Shown here piece by piece: positions 1-4,551 of a DNA stretch of 6,484 nucleotides (position 1 is its first letter; the number at the start of each line of letters is the position of its first letter). The position numbers and the translations under genes were made by a program. The notes under the pieces were generated by a model that made no database searches, was not told where the DNA came from, and saw nothing but the letters and a program-made list of their open reading frames with translations. Origin of the DNA: Comamonadaceae bacterium. GTDB lineage: Bacteria > Pseudomonadota > Gammaproteobacteria > Burkholderiales > Burkholderiaceae_C. Location: the NCBI GenBank assembly GCA_024642025.1, contig JAHEBY010000152.1:1-6484 (forward strand). Reading direction: 5' to 3'.

Positions 1-266
1 GGTGAAAACAGTACCACGGGAACTTTGCGCAGCCCGTTTTCCAGCACCTGATCCAGGCAGGCCGCAAGTGGCTCCGCCATCATCACCATGCCGGGCCCGC
101 CACCGTAGGCACGATCATCCACGCGCTTGTAGTTACCCTCAGCAAAGTCACGCAGGTTGTGAAGCTGAACATCAACCTGCCCCGACTCAAAGGCCCGCCG
201 CGTTACGCCTACGGACAAAAATGGCTTGAACAGCTCGGGGAATATCGTGACAACATCAAAGCGCAT
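1..266 (-). CDS. trmD: tRNA (guanine-N1-)-methyltransferase TrmD, N-terminal part (runs off left edge)
   Basis: TrmD uses S-adenosylmethionine to methylate G37 at N1, next to the anticodon of tRNAs reading CNN/UGG-type codons, which prevents +1 frameshifting. It acts in the cytoplasm as a homodimer with a knotted SPOUT fold. Only the first 88 residues are in the window. They open MRFDVVTIFPELF, the usual family N-terminus, and contain LRDFAEGNYKRVDDRAYGGGPGMVMMAEPL (split here as LRDFAEGNYK at 38-47 and RVDDRAYGGGPGM at 48-60), the conserved tRNA/SAM-binding stretch. The GGGPGM core is intact; Ala replaces the Pro often seen after DDR. The ATG at 266 is the only sensible start, 14 bases after the rimM stop, with no clear Shine-Dalgarno, so translation may be coupled to rimM or weak. 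It is the third gene of rpsP-rimM-trmD; rplS would be expected next, beyond the edge. Confidence 0.97.
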   Translation of the reverse strand, partial: MRFDVVTIFPELFKPFLSVGVTRRAFESGQVDVQLHNLRDFAEGNYKRVDDRAYGGGPGMVMMAEPLAACLDQVLENGLRKVPVVLFS

Positions 267-280
267 GATGCAGATTCGGC

Positions 281-847
281 TTAGTAGTCAGGCTGCCAAT
301 CGACCCATATTCGGCGCCCCGCGAGGTCAACGTCGTCCACATATGCGGCCACAAAAGGTATCAGGCGCTCAAGCAGCTTGCCATCTTGCTGAAAGGCCAG
401 CACCAAAACCGTTTGCGGCCCGGTAGACAACAACTCCCTGACTTGCCCCAGGGTGACGCCTTCACGATTGATCACGTCCAGACCGATCAGGTCCACCCAG
501 TAGTATTCATCCGTTGCGACGGCAGGAAAGCTGGCGCGGGAGATAAATATGCGGGCGCCGCGCAGCGCTTCGGCAGCATCCCGATCGTCCACCGCGCTGG
601 CCGAAGCCACTACCGTATCTGAATGAACCTTTGCTTCGCTGATCAGCAACTGGTGCGTACCCGAAAAGGTCTTGGCACCTTGCTCCGCAGGCAGCAAATA
701 CCAGCTTTTAGACGAAAAAAGCGCCTCTGGCGAGGCGCTATAGGGCAAAACCTTGAACCAGCCTTTAATGCCCCAGGCATCTGTGATGCGACCGACTTCT
801 ACGGCATCGGCTGGTAGTTCAGCGATTTTCAGGCCAGATGGCGTCAT
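281..847 (-). CDS. rimM: Ribosome maturation factor RimM
   Basis: RimM binds ribosomal protein S19 in the immature 30S subunit and is needed for efficient 16S rRNA processing and assembly of the 30S head. The 188-residue protein has normal family length. Residues 15-105 form the RimM N-terminal barrel (VEVGRITDAWGIKGWFKV at 16-33; DDRDAAEALRGARIFI at 87-102). Residues 113-186 form the PRC-barrel: EYYWVDLIGLDV at 114-125, the Tyr-Tyr-Trp segment implicated in S19 binding, then LIPFVAAYVDDVDL at 162-175 and the terminal VDWQPDY. The ATG at 847 is the first in-frame ATG after a TAG. Its only Shine-Dalgarno-like bases (AGAG) lie in a hairpin arm. The gene starts 62 bases after rpsP and ends 14 bases before trmD. 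Unusually, codons around residues 37-45 encode an intrinsic-terminator-like hairpin (see 715-739). Confidence 0.97.
   Translation of the reverse strand: MTPSGLKIAELPADAVEVGRITDAWGIKGWFKVLPYSASPEALFSSKSWYLLPAEQGAKTFSGTHQLLISEAKVHSDTVVASASAVDDRDAAEALRGARIFISRASFPAVATDEYYWVDLIGLDVINREGVTLGQVRELLSTGPQTVLVLAFQQDGKLLERLIPFVAAYVDDVDLAGRRIWVDWQPDY
715..739 (-). terminator. Intrinsic-terminator-like hairpin inside rimM
   Basis: Read on the minus strand, the sequence is AGCGCCTC-GCCA-GAGGCGCT followed by TTTTT. This is a perfect 8-bp, mostly G/C stem with a four-base loop and an immediate U tract, the full form of a rho-independent terminator. It lies about 110 bases into rimM, over codons for Ser-Ala-Ser-Pro-Glu-Ala-Leu-Phe. 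Translating ribosomes would normally mask it. It could act when rimM is poorly translated, ending transcripts after rpsP. The structure is seen directly; activity is inferred. The peptide PEALF may be conserved in this family, so protein constraint could partly explain the sequence. Confidence 0.55.
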
Positions 848-858
848 AGGCTCTGGCC
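832..858 (-). promoter_or_regulatory. Translation-initiation hairpin over the rimM start codon
   Basis: The minus strand reads GGCCAGA, 13 bases, then TCTGGCC, a perfect 7-bp inverted repeat. The rimM ATG (845-847) lies in the 13-base loop, and the only purine-rich bases that could serve as a Shine-Dalgarno (AGAG) sit at the 5' arm/loop boundary. Such a hairpin would be expected to lower rimM translation. In E. coli the ribosomal proteins of this operon are made in large excess over RimM and TrmD through translational control, so a start-site structure makes sense. The pairing is seen; the function is inferred. Confidence 0.5.
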
Positions 859-859
859 C

Positions 860-886
860 GCTGCCCGCGCGCCGTGCGCTTGCAGC
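860..886 (-). promoter_or_regulatory. G/C-rich hairpin in the rpsP-rimM gap
   Basis: On the minus strand, GCTGC-AA-GCGC-ACG-GCGC-GCGG-GCAGC can fold into an outer 5-bp and inner 4-bp stem with a 2x4 internal loop. It ends one base before the hairpin that encloses the rimM start, so the two could stack. It has no U tract, so it is not an intrinsic terminator. It could slow ribosomes, protect the upstream rpsP mRNA from 3' exonucleases after cleavage, or be incidental. Confidence 0.35.
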
Positions 887-909
887 AAAGACCTATCAGA
901 CCGACCTTT

Positions 910-1161
910 TTAGGCGGCCTTTTTTGCTGCCTGATCAATCAGCCGCTGGACGGTAGGTGAAGCCTGGGCGCCAACGCCTGTCCAGTAAGTCAGACGGTCT
1001 TGGGCGATACGAATGCTTTCTTCGTTAGGCTTGGCGATCGGGTTGTAAAAACCCAGGCGCTCGATAAAGCGACCATCGCGACGGCTGCGCTTGTCAGCCA
1101 CAACAATATTGAAAAACGGGCGGGCTTTGGCACCGCCACGGGCGAGTCGAATGACGACCAT
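910..1161 (-). CDS. rpsP: 30S ribosomal protein S16
   Basis: S16 is a primary/secondary 16S rRNA-binding protein of the 30S body, needed for assembly. The 83-residue protein is typical in length (about 80-90). It begins MVVIRLARGGAKARPFFNIV and continues DKRSRRDGRFIERLGFYNPI (residues 23-42), the family signature, followed by a short basic/Ala-rich tail ending KKAA. The ATG at 1161 has a strong Shine-Dalgarno GAAGGA (1168-1173) six bases upstream. This contrasts with the poor initiation sites of rimM and trmD and fits a protein made at ribosomal stoichiometry. It is the first gene of the operon, with a TATAAT promoter about 117 bases upstream of the ATG. Near its 3' end it contains A-AAA-AAG, a potential -1 slippery heptamer (919-925). 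Confidence 0.98.
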   Translation of the reverse strand: MVVIRLARGGAKARPFFNIVVADKRSRRDGRFIERLGFYNPIAKPNEESIRIAQDRLTYWTGVGAQASPTVQRLIDQAAKKAA

Positions 1162-1164
1162 GAT

Positions 1165-1242
1165 TTATCCTTCGGGGTTGGCAGGAAATTTTTCTTGCCT
1201 TATTGCTTCAACGCCAGATTTCAACGTTGAGACACGTAACAT
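1165..1242 (-). CDS. Possible 25-codon leader ORF in the rpsP 5' UTR
   Basis: An ATG at 1242 opens a 25-codon frame (MLRVSTLKSG... ending ANPEG) that stops with TAA at 1165-1167, three bases before the rpsP ATG and in the same frame. The TAA overlaps the spacer just after the rpsP Shine-Dalgarno. GGGTGG a few bases before the ATG could be a weak ribosome site. If translated, terminating ribosomes could reinitiate at rpsP, and readthrough would give an N-terminally extended S16. An open frame of this size is quite likely by chance, so this is a candidate only. The peptide matches no family I recognise. Confidence 0.2.
   Translation of the reverse strand: MLRVSTLKSGVEAIRQEKFPANPEG
1168..1173 (-). 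promoter_or_regulatory. rpsP Shine-Dalgarno
   Basis: GAAGGA on the minus strand, six bases before the rpsP ATG, is the best ribosome-binding site in this operon. It fixes the S16 start. Confidence 0.8.
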
Positions 1243-1268
1243 GACCACCCGGCCAGCAACACGTTGAA
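1207..1268 (-). repeat. TTCAACG/CGTTGAA repeats in the rpsP leader
   Basis: TTCAACG (plus-strand sense) occurs at 1207-1213 and 1220-1226. The inverse CGTTGA(A) occurs at 1225-1230 and 1262-1268. The middle pair forms the 10-bp palindrome TCAACGTTGA (1221-1230). In the rpsP transcript the 5'-most UUCAACG can pair with either downstream CGUUGAA, and UCAACG at 1230-1225 can also pair with CGUUGA at 1213-1208 across an 11-base loop. The pairings are mutually exclusive. The copies are plain in the sequence. A role as operator or leader switch is inferred. Confidence 0.4.
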
Positions 1269-1277
1269 AAGCCTTCC

Positions 1278-1306
1278 ATTATATCCCGATTGATCCATGC
1301 TTACCA
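1278..1306 (-). promoter_or_regulatory. Sigma70 promoter for the rpsP operon
   Basis: A perfect TATAAT lies at 1278-1283 on the minus strand. With a 17-base spacer, the -35 position is TGGTAA (1301-1306), only 3 of 6 consensus bases. The transcription start would fall near 1271, giving a leader of about 110 bases before the rpsP ATG. The promoter overlaps the first codons of the divergent acetyltransferase gene. The -10 is convincing and the -35 is weak. Confidence 0.6.
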
Positions 1307-1839
1307 TCAGACCCAGCCGAGATGAAGACCTCGACACCATTACAGCCATTTATGCCCGCCATGTGCTCGACGGAACGGGCACTTTCGAAATCGTGCCCCC
1401 CAGTCTGGCGGAAATGACAGCCCGGCGCGCCGACGTCTTGACCAAGGGGTTGCCATTTCTGGTGGCGCAAGACGGGGCTCAAGTCATCGGCTATGCCTAT
1501 TGCAATTGGTTCAAGCCACGCCCGGCCTACAGATTTTCCGCCGAAGATTCCATTTATCTGGCCACCGAAGCGCAGGGCAAGGGCCTCGGCAAGCTTCTGC
1601 TGGCTGAATTGATGGCGCAGGCCGAGCGATCCGGCATACGCAAGCTGATTGCAGTCATTGGCGACTCGGCCAACACAGGGTCAATCAGGGTTCACCAGAC
1701 GTTGGGTTTTTCGCATGTTGGAACGCTGAAGTCTTGCGGCTGGAAATTTGATCGCTGGCTGGACGTTGTCATGATGGAAAGAACCCTTGGCGCAGGCGAC
1801 TCAACACCTGCCGCCCCTGAAGCTGCTGTGACCCTATGA
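1297..1839 (+). CDS. GNAT N-acetyltransferase, phosphinothricin/L-methionine type (MnaT/Pat-like)
   Basis: This is a predicted cytoplasmic acetyl-CoA-dependent N-acetyltransferase of the COG1247 group. Members acetylate the alpha-amino group of L-methionine, its sulfone/sulfoximine, or phosphinothricin; the real substrate here is unknown. The GNAT fold runs from IRP (residues 4-6) to MERTL (160-164). The acetyl-CoA pyrophosphate loop is QGKGLG (93-98), preceded by beta-4 (SIYLATEA). The group-typical stretches LIAVIGDSANTGSIRVHQ (117-134) and LGFSHVGTLKSCGWKFDRW (136-154) follow. The tail 166-180 is Ala/Pro-rich and not part of the domain. The start at 1297 fits the family N-terminus but has no good Shine-Dalgarno, suggesting low expression. 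Its stop overlaps the next gene's start (ATGA). Intrinsic resistance cannot be concluded from sequence. Confidence 0.9.
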   Translation: MLTIRPSRDEDLDTITAIYARHVLDGTGTFEIVPPSLAEMTARRADVLTKGLPFLVAQDGAQVIGYAYCNWFKPRPAYRFSAEDSIYLATEAQGKGLGKLLLAELMAQAERSGIRKLIAVIGDSANTGSIRVHQTLGFSHVGTLKSCGWKFDRWLDVVMMERTLGAGDSTPAAPEAAVTL

Positions 1840-2282
1840 AAAACAAGACCGTTGCTGCCTGGCTGGCATTTCTGGGCGGGCCGCTCGGCTTGCACCGTTT
1901 TTACCTAAATGGCACAGGCGATGTGCTCGGCTGGGGTTTGCCTATCCCCACCGCTTTGGGGCTTTATGGCGTTCAGCGCATGCAGACCTACGGCGTCGAC
2001 GACATGCTGGCTTGGGCGCTGATACCGTTATTGGGCTTCACTATCGCAAGTTGTGCCTTGATGGCGATTGTGTATGGCCTGACATCCATCGAAAAATGGA
2101 ACGCCCGGTTCAATCGCACGGCAGCGCCCGACTCCCTTGCCGGACAAACCACCTGGCTGACCATTGGCGCCGTGGTGCTTGCCCTGCTGGTGGGCACCAC
2201 GGTATTGATGGCCTCCATCGCATTTAGCATCCAGCACTATTTTGAGTACCAAATCGAGGAAGCGCGCAAGATATCGCAATAA
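1836..2282 (+). CDS. Small TM2-domain membrane protein
   Basis: This is a 148-residue inner-membrane protein of unknown function. The N-terminus KNKTVAAWLAFLGGPLGLHR (2-21) followed by FYL matches the TM2-domain pattern: a basic start, a hydrophobic helix, then Gly-x-His-Arg-Phe-Tyr. The domain's second helix is less hydrophobic than usual (30-47). Clear helices follow at about 57-82 and 105-131, separated by a polar, basic loop (84-104). The C-terminus is charged (EYQIEEARK). The ATG overlaps the acetyltransferase stop by 4 bases, and no separate Shine-Dalgarno is evident, so translation is probably coupled. The pairing with the acetyltransferase does not reveal a function. The family assignment rests on the N-terminal motif alone. 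Confidence 0.8.
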   Translation: MKNKTVAAWLAFLGGPLGLHRFYLNGTGDVLGWGLPIPTALGLYGVQRMQTYGVDDMLAWALIPLLGFTIASCALMAIVYGLTSIEKWNARFNRTAAPDSLAGQTTWLTIGAVVLALLVGTTVLMASIAFSIQHYFEYQIEEARKISQ

Positions 2283-2317
2283 ATAGGACCTTAGCCCCCG
2301 TCCAATATGCGTAAACA

Positions 2318-2334
2318 GCTATTTAATATATAGC
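2318..2334. other. Small A/T hairpin in the convergent gap
   Basis: The 75-base gap between the convergent TM2-protein and pit genes holds one inverted repeat, GCTAT-7 bases-ATAGC. The stem is short and A/T-rich, with no clear U tract on either strand, so it is at best a weak bidirectional terminator. I see nothing else in this gap. Confidence 0.2.
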
Positions 2335-2357
2335 AAATGGGCAGGCTGGCGAGTGAC

Positions 2358-3368
2358 CTAGAAAACCTGAAAACTCACCCAATAGGCGAGCGCCGCCACC
2401 AGAGCACTGGCCGGAATGGTGAGCACCCAGGCCCAGATGATGTTGCCGGCCACACCCCATCGCACTGCGCTCGCCCGCTGCGTGGCCCCCACGCCGACAA
2501 TCGCGCCGGTGATGGTGTGGGTGGTTGAAACCGGAATGCCCAGCACTGCAGCCATGAATAGCGTGATGGCGCCACCGGTTTCGGCACAAAAGCCATGGAC
2601 TGGCTTGAGTTTGGTCAACCGCTGCCCCATGGTTTTGACAATACGCCAGCCGCCGAACATGGTCCCCAAAGCAATGGCCGAATAGCAGCTGAGGATGACC
2701 CAGCTCGGCGGCGCCTTGTCACCCACCGATGTGTAACCGGTTGCGATCAGCAACATCCAGACAATGCCGATGGTCTTTTGCGCATCATTTCCGCCGTGCC
2801 CGAGGCTATACGCGCCGGCAGATACAAGTTGAAGCCGCCTGAACCATCTGTCCACTCGGCTCGGCGTGGTTCGTCTGAAAGTCCACGCCACTGAGATCAA
2901 CATCAACGAGCCAAGCAGAAACCCCAGCAAAGGCGCGACAAAGATAAACACCAGCGTCTTCATTACGCTGGCAAACACCAGGGCAGAAGCTCCGGCTTTC
3001 GATATGACTGCACCCACGATGCCACCTATCAAAGCGTGCGATGAGCTGCTTGGAATCCCGTAATACCAGGTAATGAAATTCCAGCTGATGGCACCAACCA
3101 GGGCGCCAAACACGACGTGCACGTCTACAACGCCTGGATCTGCCAAACCTTTGCCTATGGTGGCGGCCACCGACAGCTTGAATATGAAGATGGCGATGAA
3201 GTTGAAAAACGCCGCAAACAGCACGGCTTGTCCGGGCTTCAAGACACCGGTAGAAACGACGGTGGCGATGGAGTTGGCCGCATCATGAAAACCGTTCAGA
3301 AAATCAAACACCAGTGCCAGAGCCACCAGCAGGACCACAACCCACAAACCCAGTTGAGCGGATGCCAT
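2358..3368 (-). CDS. pit: Low-affinity inorganic phosphate transporter, Pit family
   Basis: Pit proteins (COG0306) are inner-membrane secondary transporters that bring in phosphate, typically as neutral metal-phosphate with protons. The 336-residue protein shows the two inverted family repeats. Repeat 1 is FLNGFHDAANSIAT (23-36) with GIPSSSSHALIGGIVGA (104-120). Repeat 2 is HGGNDAQKTIG (191-201) with GIPVSTTHTITGAIVGVG (277-294). The Asn/Asp and Ser/Thr-rich loops form the phosphate path. About ten hydrophobic helices are visible, with a basic cytoplasmic loop at 164-178. It is shorter than E. coli PitA (about 500) but normal for DUF47-linked Pit. It starts 11 bases after the DUF47 stop, with AGG as a weak Shine-Dalgarno, so the two form one operon. 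Phosphate is more likely than sulfate because of the DUF47 partner and Pho box. Confidence 0.93.
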   Translation of the reverse strand: MASAQLGLWVVVLLVALALVFDFLNGFHDAANSIATVVSTGVLKPGQAVLFAAFFNFIAIFIFKLSVAATIGKGLADPGVVDVHVVFGALVGAISWNFITWYYGIPSSSSHALIGGIVGAVISKAGASALVFASVMKTLVFIFVAPLLGFLLGSLMLISVAWTFRRTTPSRVDRWFRRLQLVSAGAYSLGHGGNDAQKTIGIVWMLLIATGYTSVGDKAPPSWVILSCYSAIALGTMFGGWRIVKTMGQRLTKLKPVHGFCAETGGAITLFMAAVLGIPVSTTHTITGAIVGVGATQRASAVRWGVAGNIIWAWVLTIPASALVAALAYWVSFQVF

Positions 3369-3379
3369 TTGCGCCTGAC

Positions 3380-4027
3380 TCAGGAATTCTCGAGGACAAT
3401 GCCCTCAATCACGTTGGCAACGTCTTCACACTTGTCGGTAATGGTTTCCAGCAGTTCGTAGATGGCCTTGAGTTTGATCAGCTCGCGCACGTCCGGCTCT
3501 TCGCGAAACAGCTTGCTCATGGCGCTGCGCATGATGCGATCAGCGTCGGACTCGAGCTGGTCGATTTCCTCGCAAGTCTTGAGCGCGGCCTGCGCTGTAG
3601 CATGGTCCGAGATTCGGTCCAGCATGTTGACGGCATCGCGAACACGCTCACAACAGCGCACGCTGACACTTGTGAGCCGCACGATTTCTTCGGTCATGTG
3701 GTGCACGTCGTAAAGCGCCATGGTCTCGGCCGAATCCTGAATGAGGTCGGCAATATCGTCCATGGTGTTGATCAGTGTGTGGATTTGCTCACGATCGATC
3801 GGCGTGATGAACGTGACGTGAATTGCCTTGTTGACATCGTGCGTGACCCGATCGGCCGCCCGCTCGGCATTGTCGACATCCTGATTGAATTTCTGGCGCA
3901 AATTGGTGTCGCCGTAGTTGTCCACCAGCTTGGCAAAGGCACGCGCGGCCTCTACGATCCGGTCTGCGTGCTGGTTGAACATCTCAAAAAAGTTACCCTC
4001 GCGCGGCAACAGTTTGGCAAGCAGCAT
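3380..4027 (-). CDS. DUF47 / PhoU-like Pit accessory protein
   Basis: This cytoplasmic all-helical protein belongs to COG1392 (TIGR00153, DUF47), a distant relative of PhoU commonly encoded just before pit and thought to modulate the transporter. The 215 residues have normal length. The N-terminus LLPREGNFFEMFNQHADRI (6-24) is the family opening. PhoU-like acidic metal-binding patterns recur: ERAADRVTHD (55-64), MDDIADLIQD (89-98), LESDADRI (158-165) and a C-terminal ETITDKCEDVANVIE (194-208). The ATG at 4027 has GGAGAG (4032-4037) four bases upstream, a good ribosome site. A Pho box lies about 43 bases upstream of the start. No membrane segment is visible. The regulatory role is known only by analogy; in Sinorhizobium meliloti the equivalent gene is called orfA. 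Confidence 0.93.
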   Translation of the reverse strand: MLLAKLLPREGNFFEMFNQHADRIVEAARAFAKLVDNYGDTNLRQKFNQDVDNAERAADRVTHDVNKAIHVTFITPIDREQIHTLINTMDDIADLIQDSAETMALYDVHHMTEEIVRLTSVSVRCCERVRDAVNMLDRISDHATAQAALKTCEEIDQLESDADRIMRSAMSKLFREEPDVRELIKLKAIYELLETITDKCEDVANVIEGIVLENS

Positions 4028-4052
4028 GGAACTCTCCGACTTGGAAGTAAGT

Positions 4053-4066
4053 CCGTCAGTTGACGG
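4053..4066. repeat. 14-bp palindrome CCGTCAGTTGACGG
   Basis: Perfect 6-base arms (CCGTCA/TGACGG) surround a central GT, between the Pho box and the DUF47 ribosome site. The minus-strand reading CCGTCAACTGA also continues the 11-base phasing of the Pho half-sites. It may be a third PhoB half-site, a separate operator, or a small mRNA hairpin. Confidence 0.35.
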
Positions 4067-4070
4067 TTTG

Positions 4071-4088
4071 GTGACAAGTTTATGACGC
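4071..4088 (-). promoter_or_regulatory. PhoB box upstream of DUF47-pit
   Basis: The minus-strand reading is GCGTCATAAACTTGTCAC. It matches the E. coli Pho-box consensus CTGTCATAAATCTGTCAC at 14 of 18 positions. It has two 7-base half-sites (GCGTCAT, TTGTCAC), both with GTCA, spaced 11 bases apart by an A/T-rich AAAC. It is followed at the same 11-base spacing by CCGTCAA. The position just upstream of a phosphate-transport operon strongly supports PhoB binding. Whether PhoB activates or represses is discussed under findings. Confidence 0.75.
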
Positions 4089-4109
4089 CGTGCAGTGTAA
4101 CCGCGTCAA
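4079..4109 (-). promoter_or_regulatory. Candidate sigma70 promoter for DUF47-pit
   Basis: TTGACG (4104-4109, minus strand) is a 5/6 match to the -35 element. CATAAA (4079-4084) is a 4/6 match to the -10 but with a long 19-base spacer. The -10 lies inside the first Pho half-site and spacer. No convincing -10 is found about 10 bases downstream of the Pho box, where an activated promoter would have it. The -35 overlaps the stop codon region of the upstream gene. Confidence 0.35.
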
Positions 4110-4474
4110 TTCGCCCGAAAAATAAAAAATACAGCCCCCACCATGCAAAGCGCCGCCCACAAATAGTCAAGCTTCAGGGGCTCCTTCATGAAGATCATGG
4201 CGAACGGCACGAATACGGCCAGCGTGATGACTTCCTGCAATATCTTGAGCTGCCCAAGGCTGAGGCCCGCTTGCTGAAAGCCGATTCGGTTGGCCGGCAC
4301 CTGCAGCGCGTATTCGAACAGCGCAATGCCCCAGCTCACCAGCACCACAACGTACAACGGGCTGCTTGCAAGATTCTTCAAATGGCCGTACCAGGCGAAG
4401 GTCATGAAAAGATTGCTGCCGATAAGCAGCAGCACCGTTTGCACTGTCAGCGGAATGGATTGAAGGACGTTCAT
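4106..4474 (-). CDS. DUF486 (DMT-superfamily) four-helix membrane protein
   Basis: This is a 122-residue inner-membrane protein of the DUF486/COG3169 family, related to the drug/metabolite transporter superfamily. Its substrate is unknown. The family signature is nearly intact: LLLIGSNLFMTFAWYGHLK (15-33), VLVSWGIALFEYALQVPANR (44-63), then LKILQEVITLAVFVPFAMIF (76-95), KEPL (97-100), and a last helix to FFIFRAN. Four membrane helices (about 9-28, 40-58, 77-97, 102-120) fit half of a DMT transporter, so it probably works as a dimer. The ATG at 4474 has no clear Shine-Dalgarno and lies only about 20 bases after the U tract of the acnB terminator, so its transcription may depend on readthrough or a promoter overlapping the terminator. 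Little can be said about its function. Confidence 0.92.
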   Translation of the reverse strand: MNVLQSIPLTVQTVLLLIGSNLFMTFAWYGHLKNLASSPLYVVVLVSWGIALFEYALQVPANRIGFQQAGLSLGQLKILQEVITLAVFVPFAMIFMKEPLKLDYLWAALCMVGAVFFIFRAN

Positions 4475-4493
4475 GGTTCGAAACTAAAGAAGT

Positions 4494-4522
4494 AAAAAAA
4501 CCTCACGACTTCCGTCGTGAGG
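4494..4522 (-). terminator. Intrinsic terminator of acnB
   Basis: On the minus strand, CCTCACGAC-GGAA-GTCGTGAGG is followed by TTTTTTT. This is a perfect 9-bp stem (10 with the flanking A-T) capped by a GNRA-type loop, with seven U. It begins 29 bases after the acnB stop. There is no T tract on the plus strand, so it acts in one direction only. Confidence 0.93.
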
Positions 4523-4551
4523 TCTCATGATTGAGGCGTGCCCGTTGTACG

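Noticed and set aside
1180..1199. Hairpin GGCAGGAA/TTCTTGCC near the rpsP ribosome site
   Set aside because: On the transcribed minus strand the stem has an A-C mismatch and a tiny A/T-rich loop, so it is unlikely to be stable enough to matter.
2323..2589. Overlapping short frames on both strands inside the 3' end of pit
   Set aside because: The Pit reading frame with both signature repeats explains this DNA; the others are His/Gly-rich shadows.
3314..4063. A 249-codon plus-strand open frame opposite DUF47 and the start of pit
   Set aside because: It overlaps two well-supported genes, crosses their junction, covers the DUF47 leader, and its translation shows no family features.
4083..4108. 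TGACGC...GCGTCA inverted repeat as a terminator for the DUF486 gene
   Set aside because: The stem is only 6 bp with a 14-base loop and no U tract follows. One arm is better explained as part of the Pho box.
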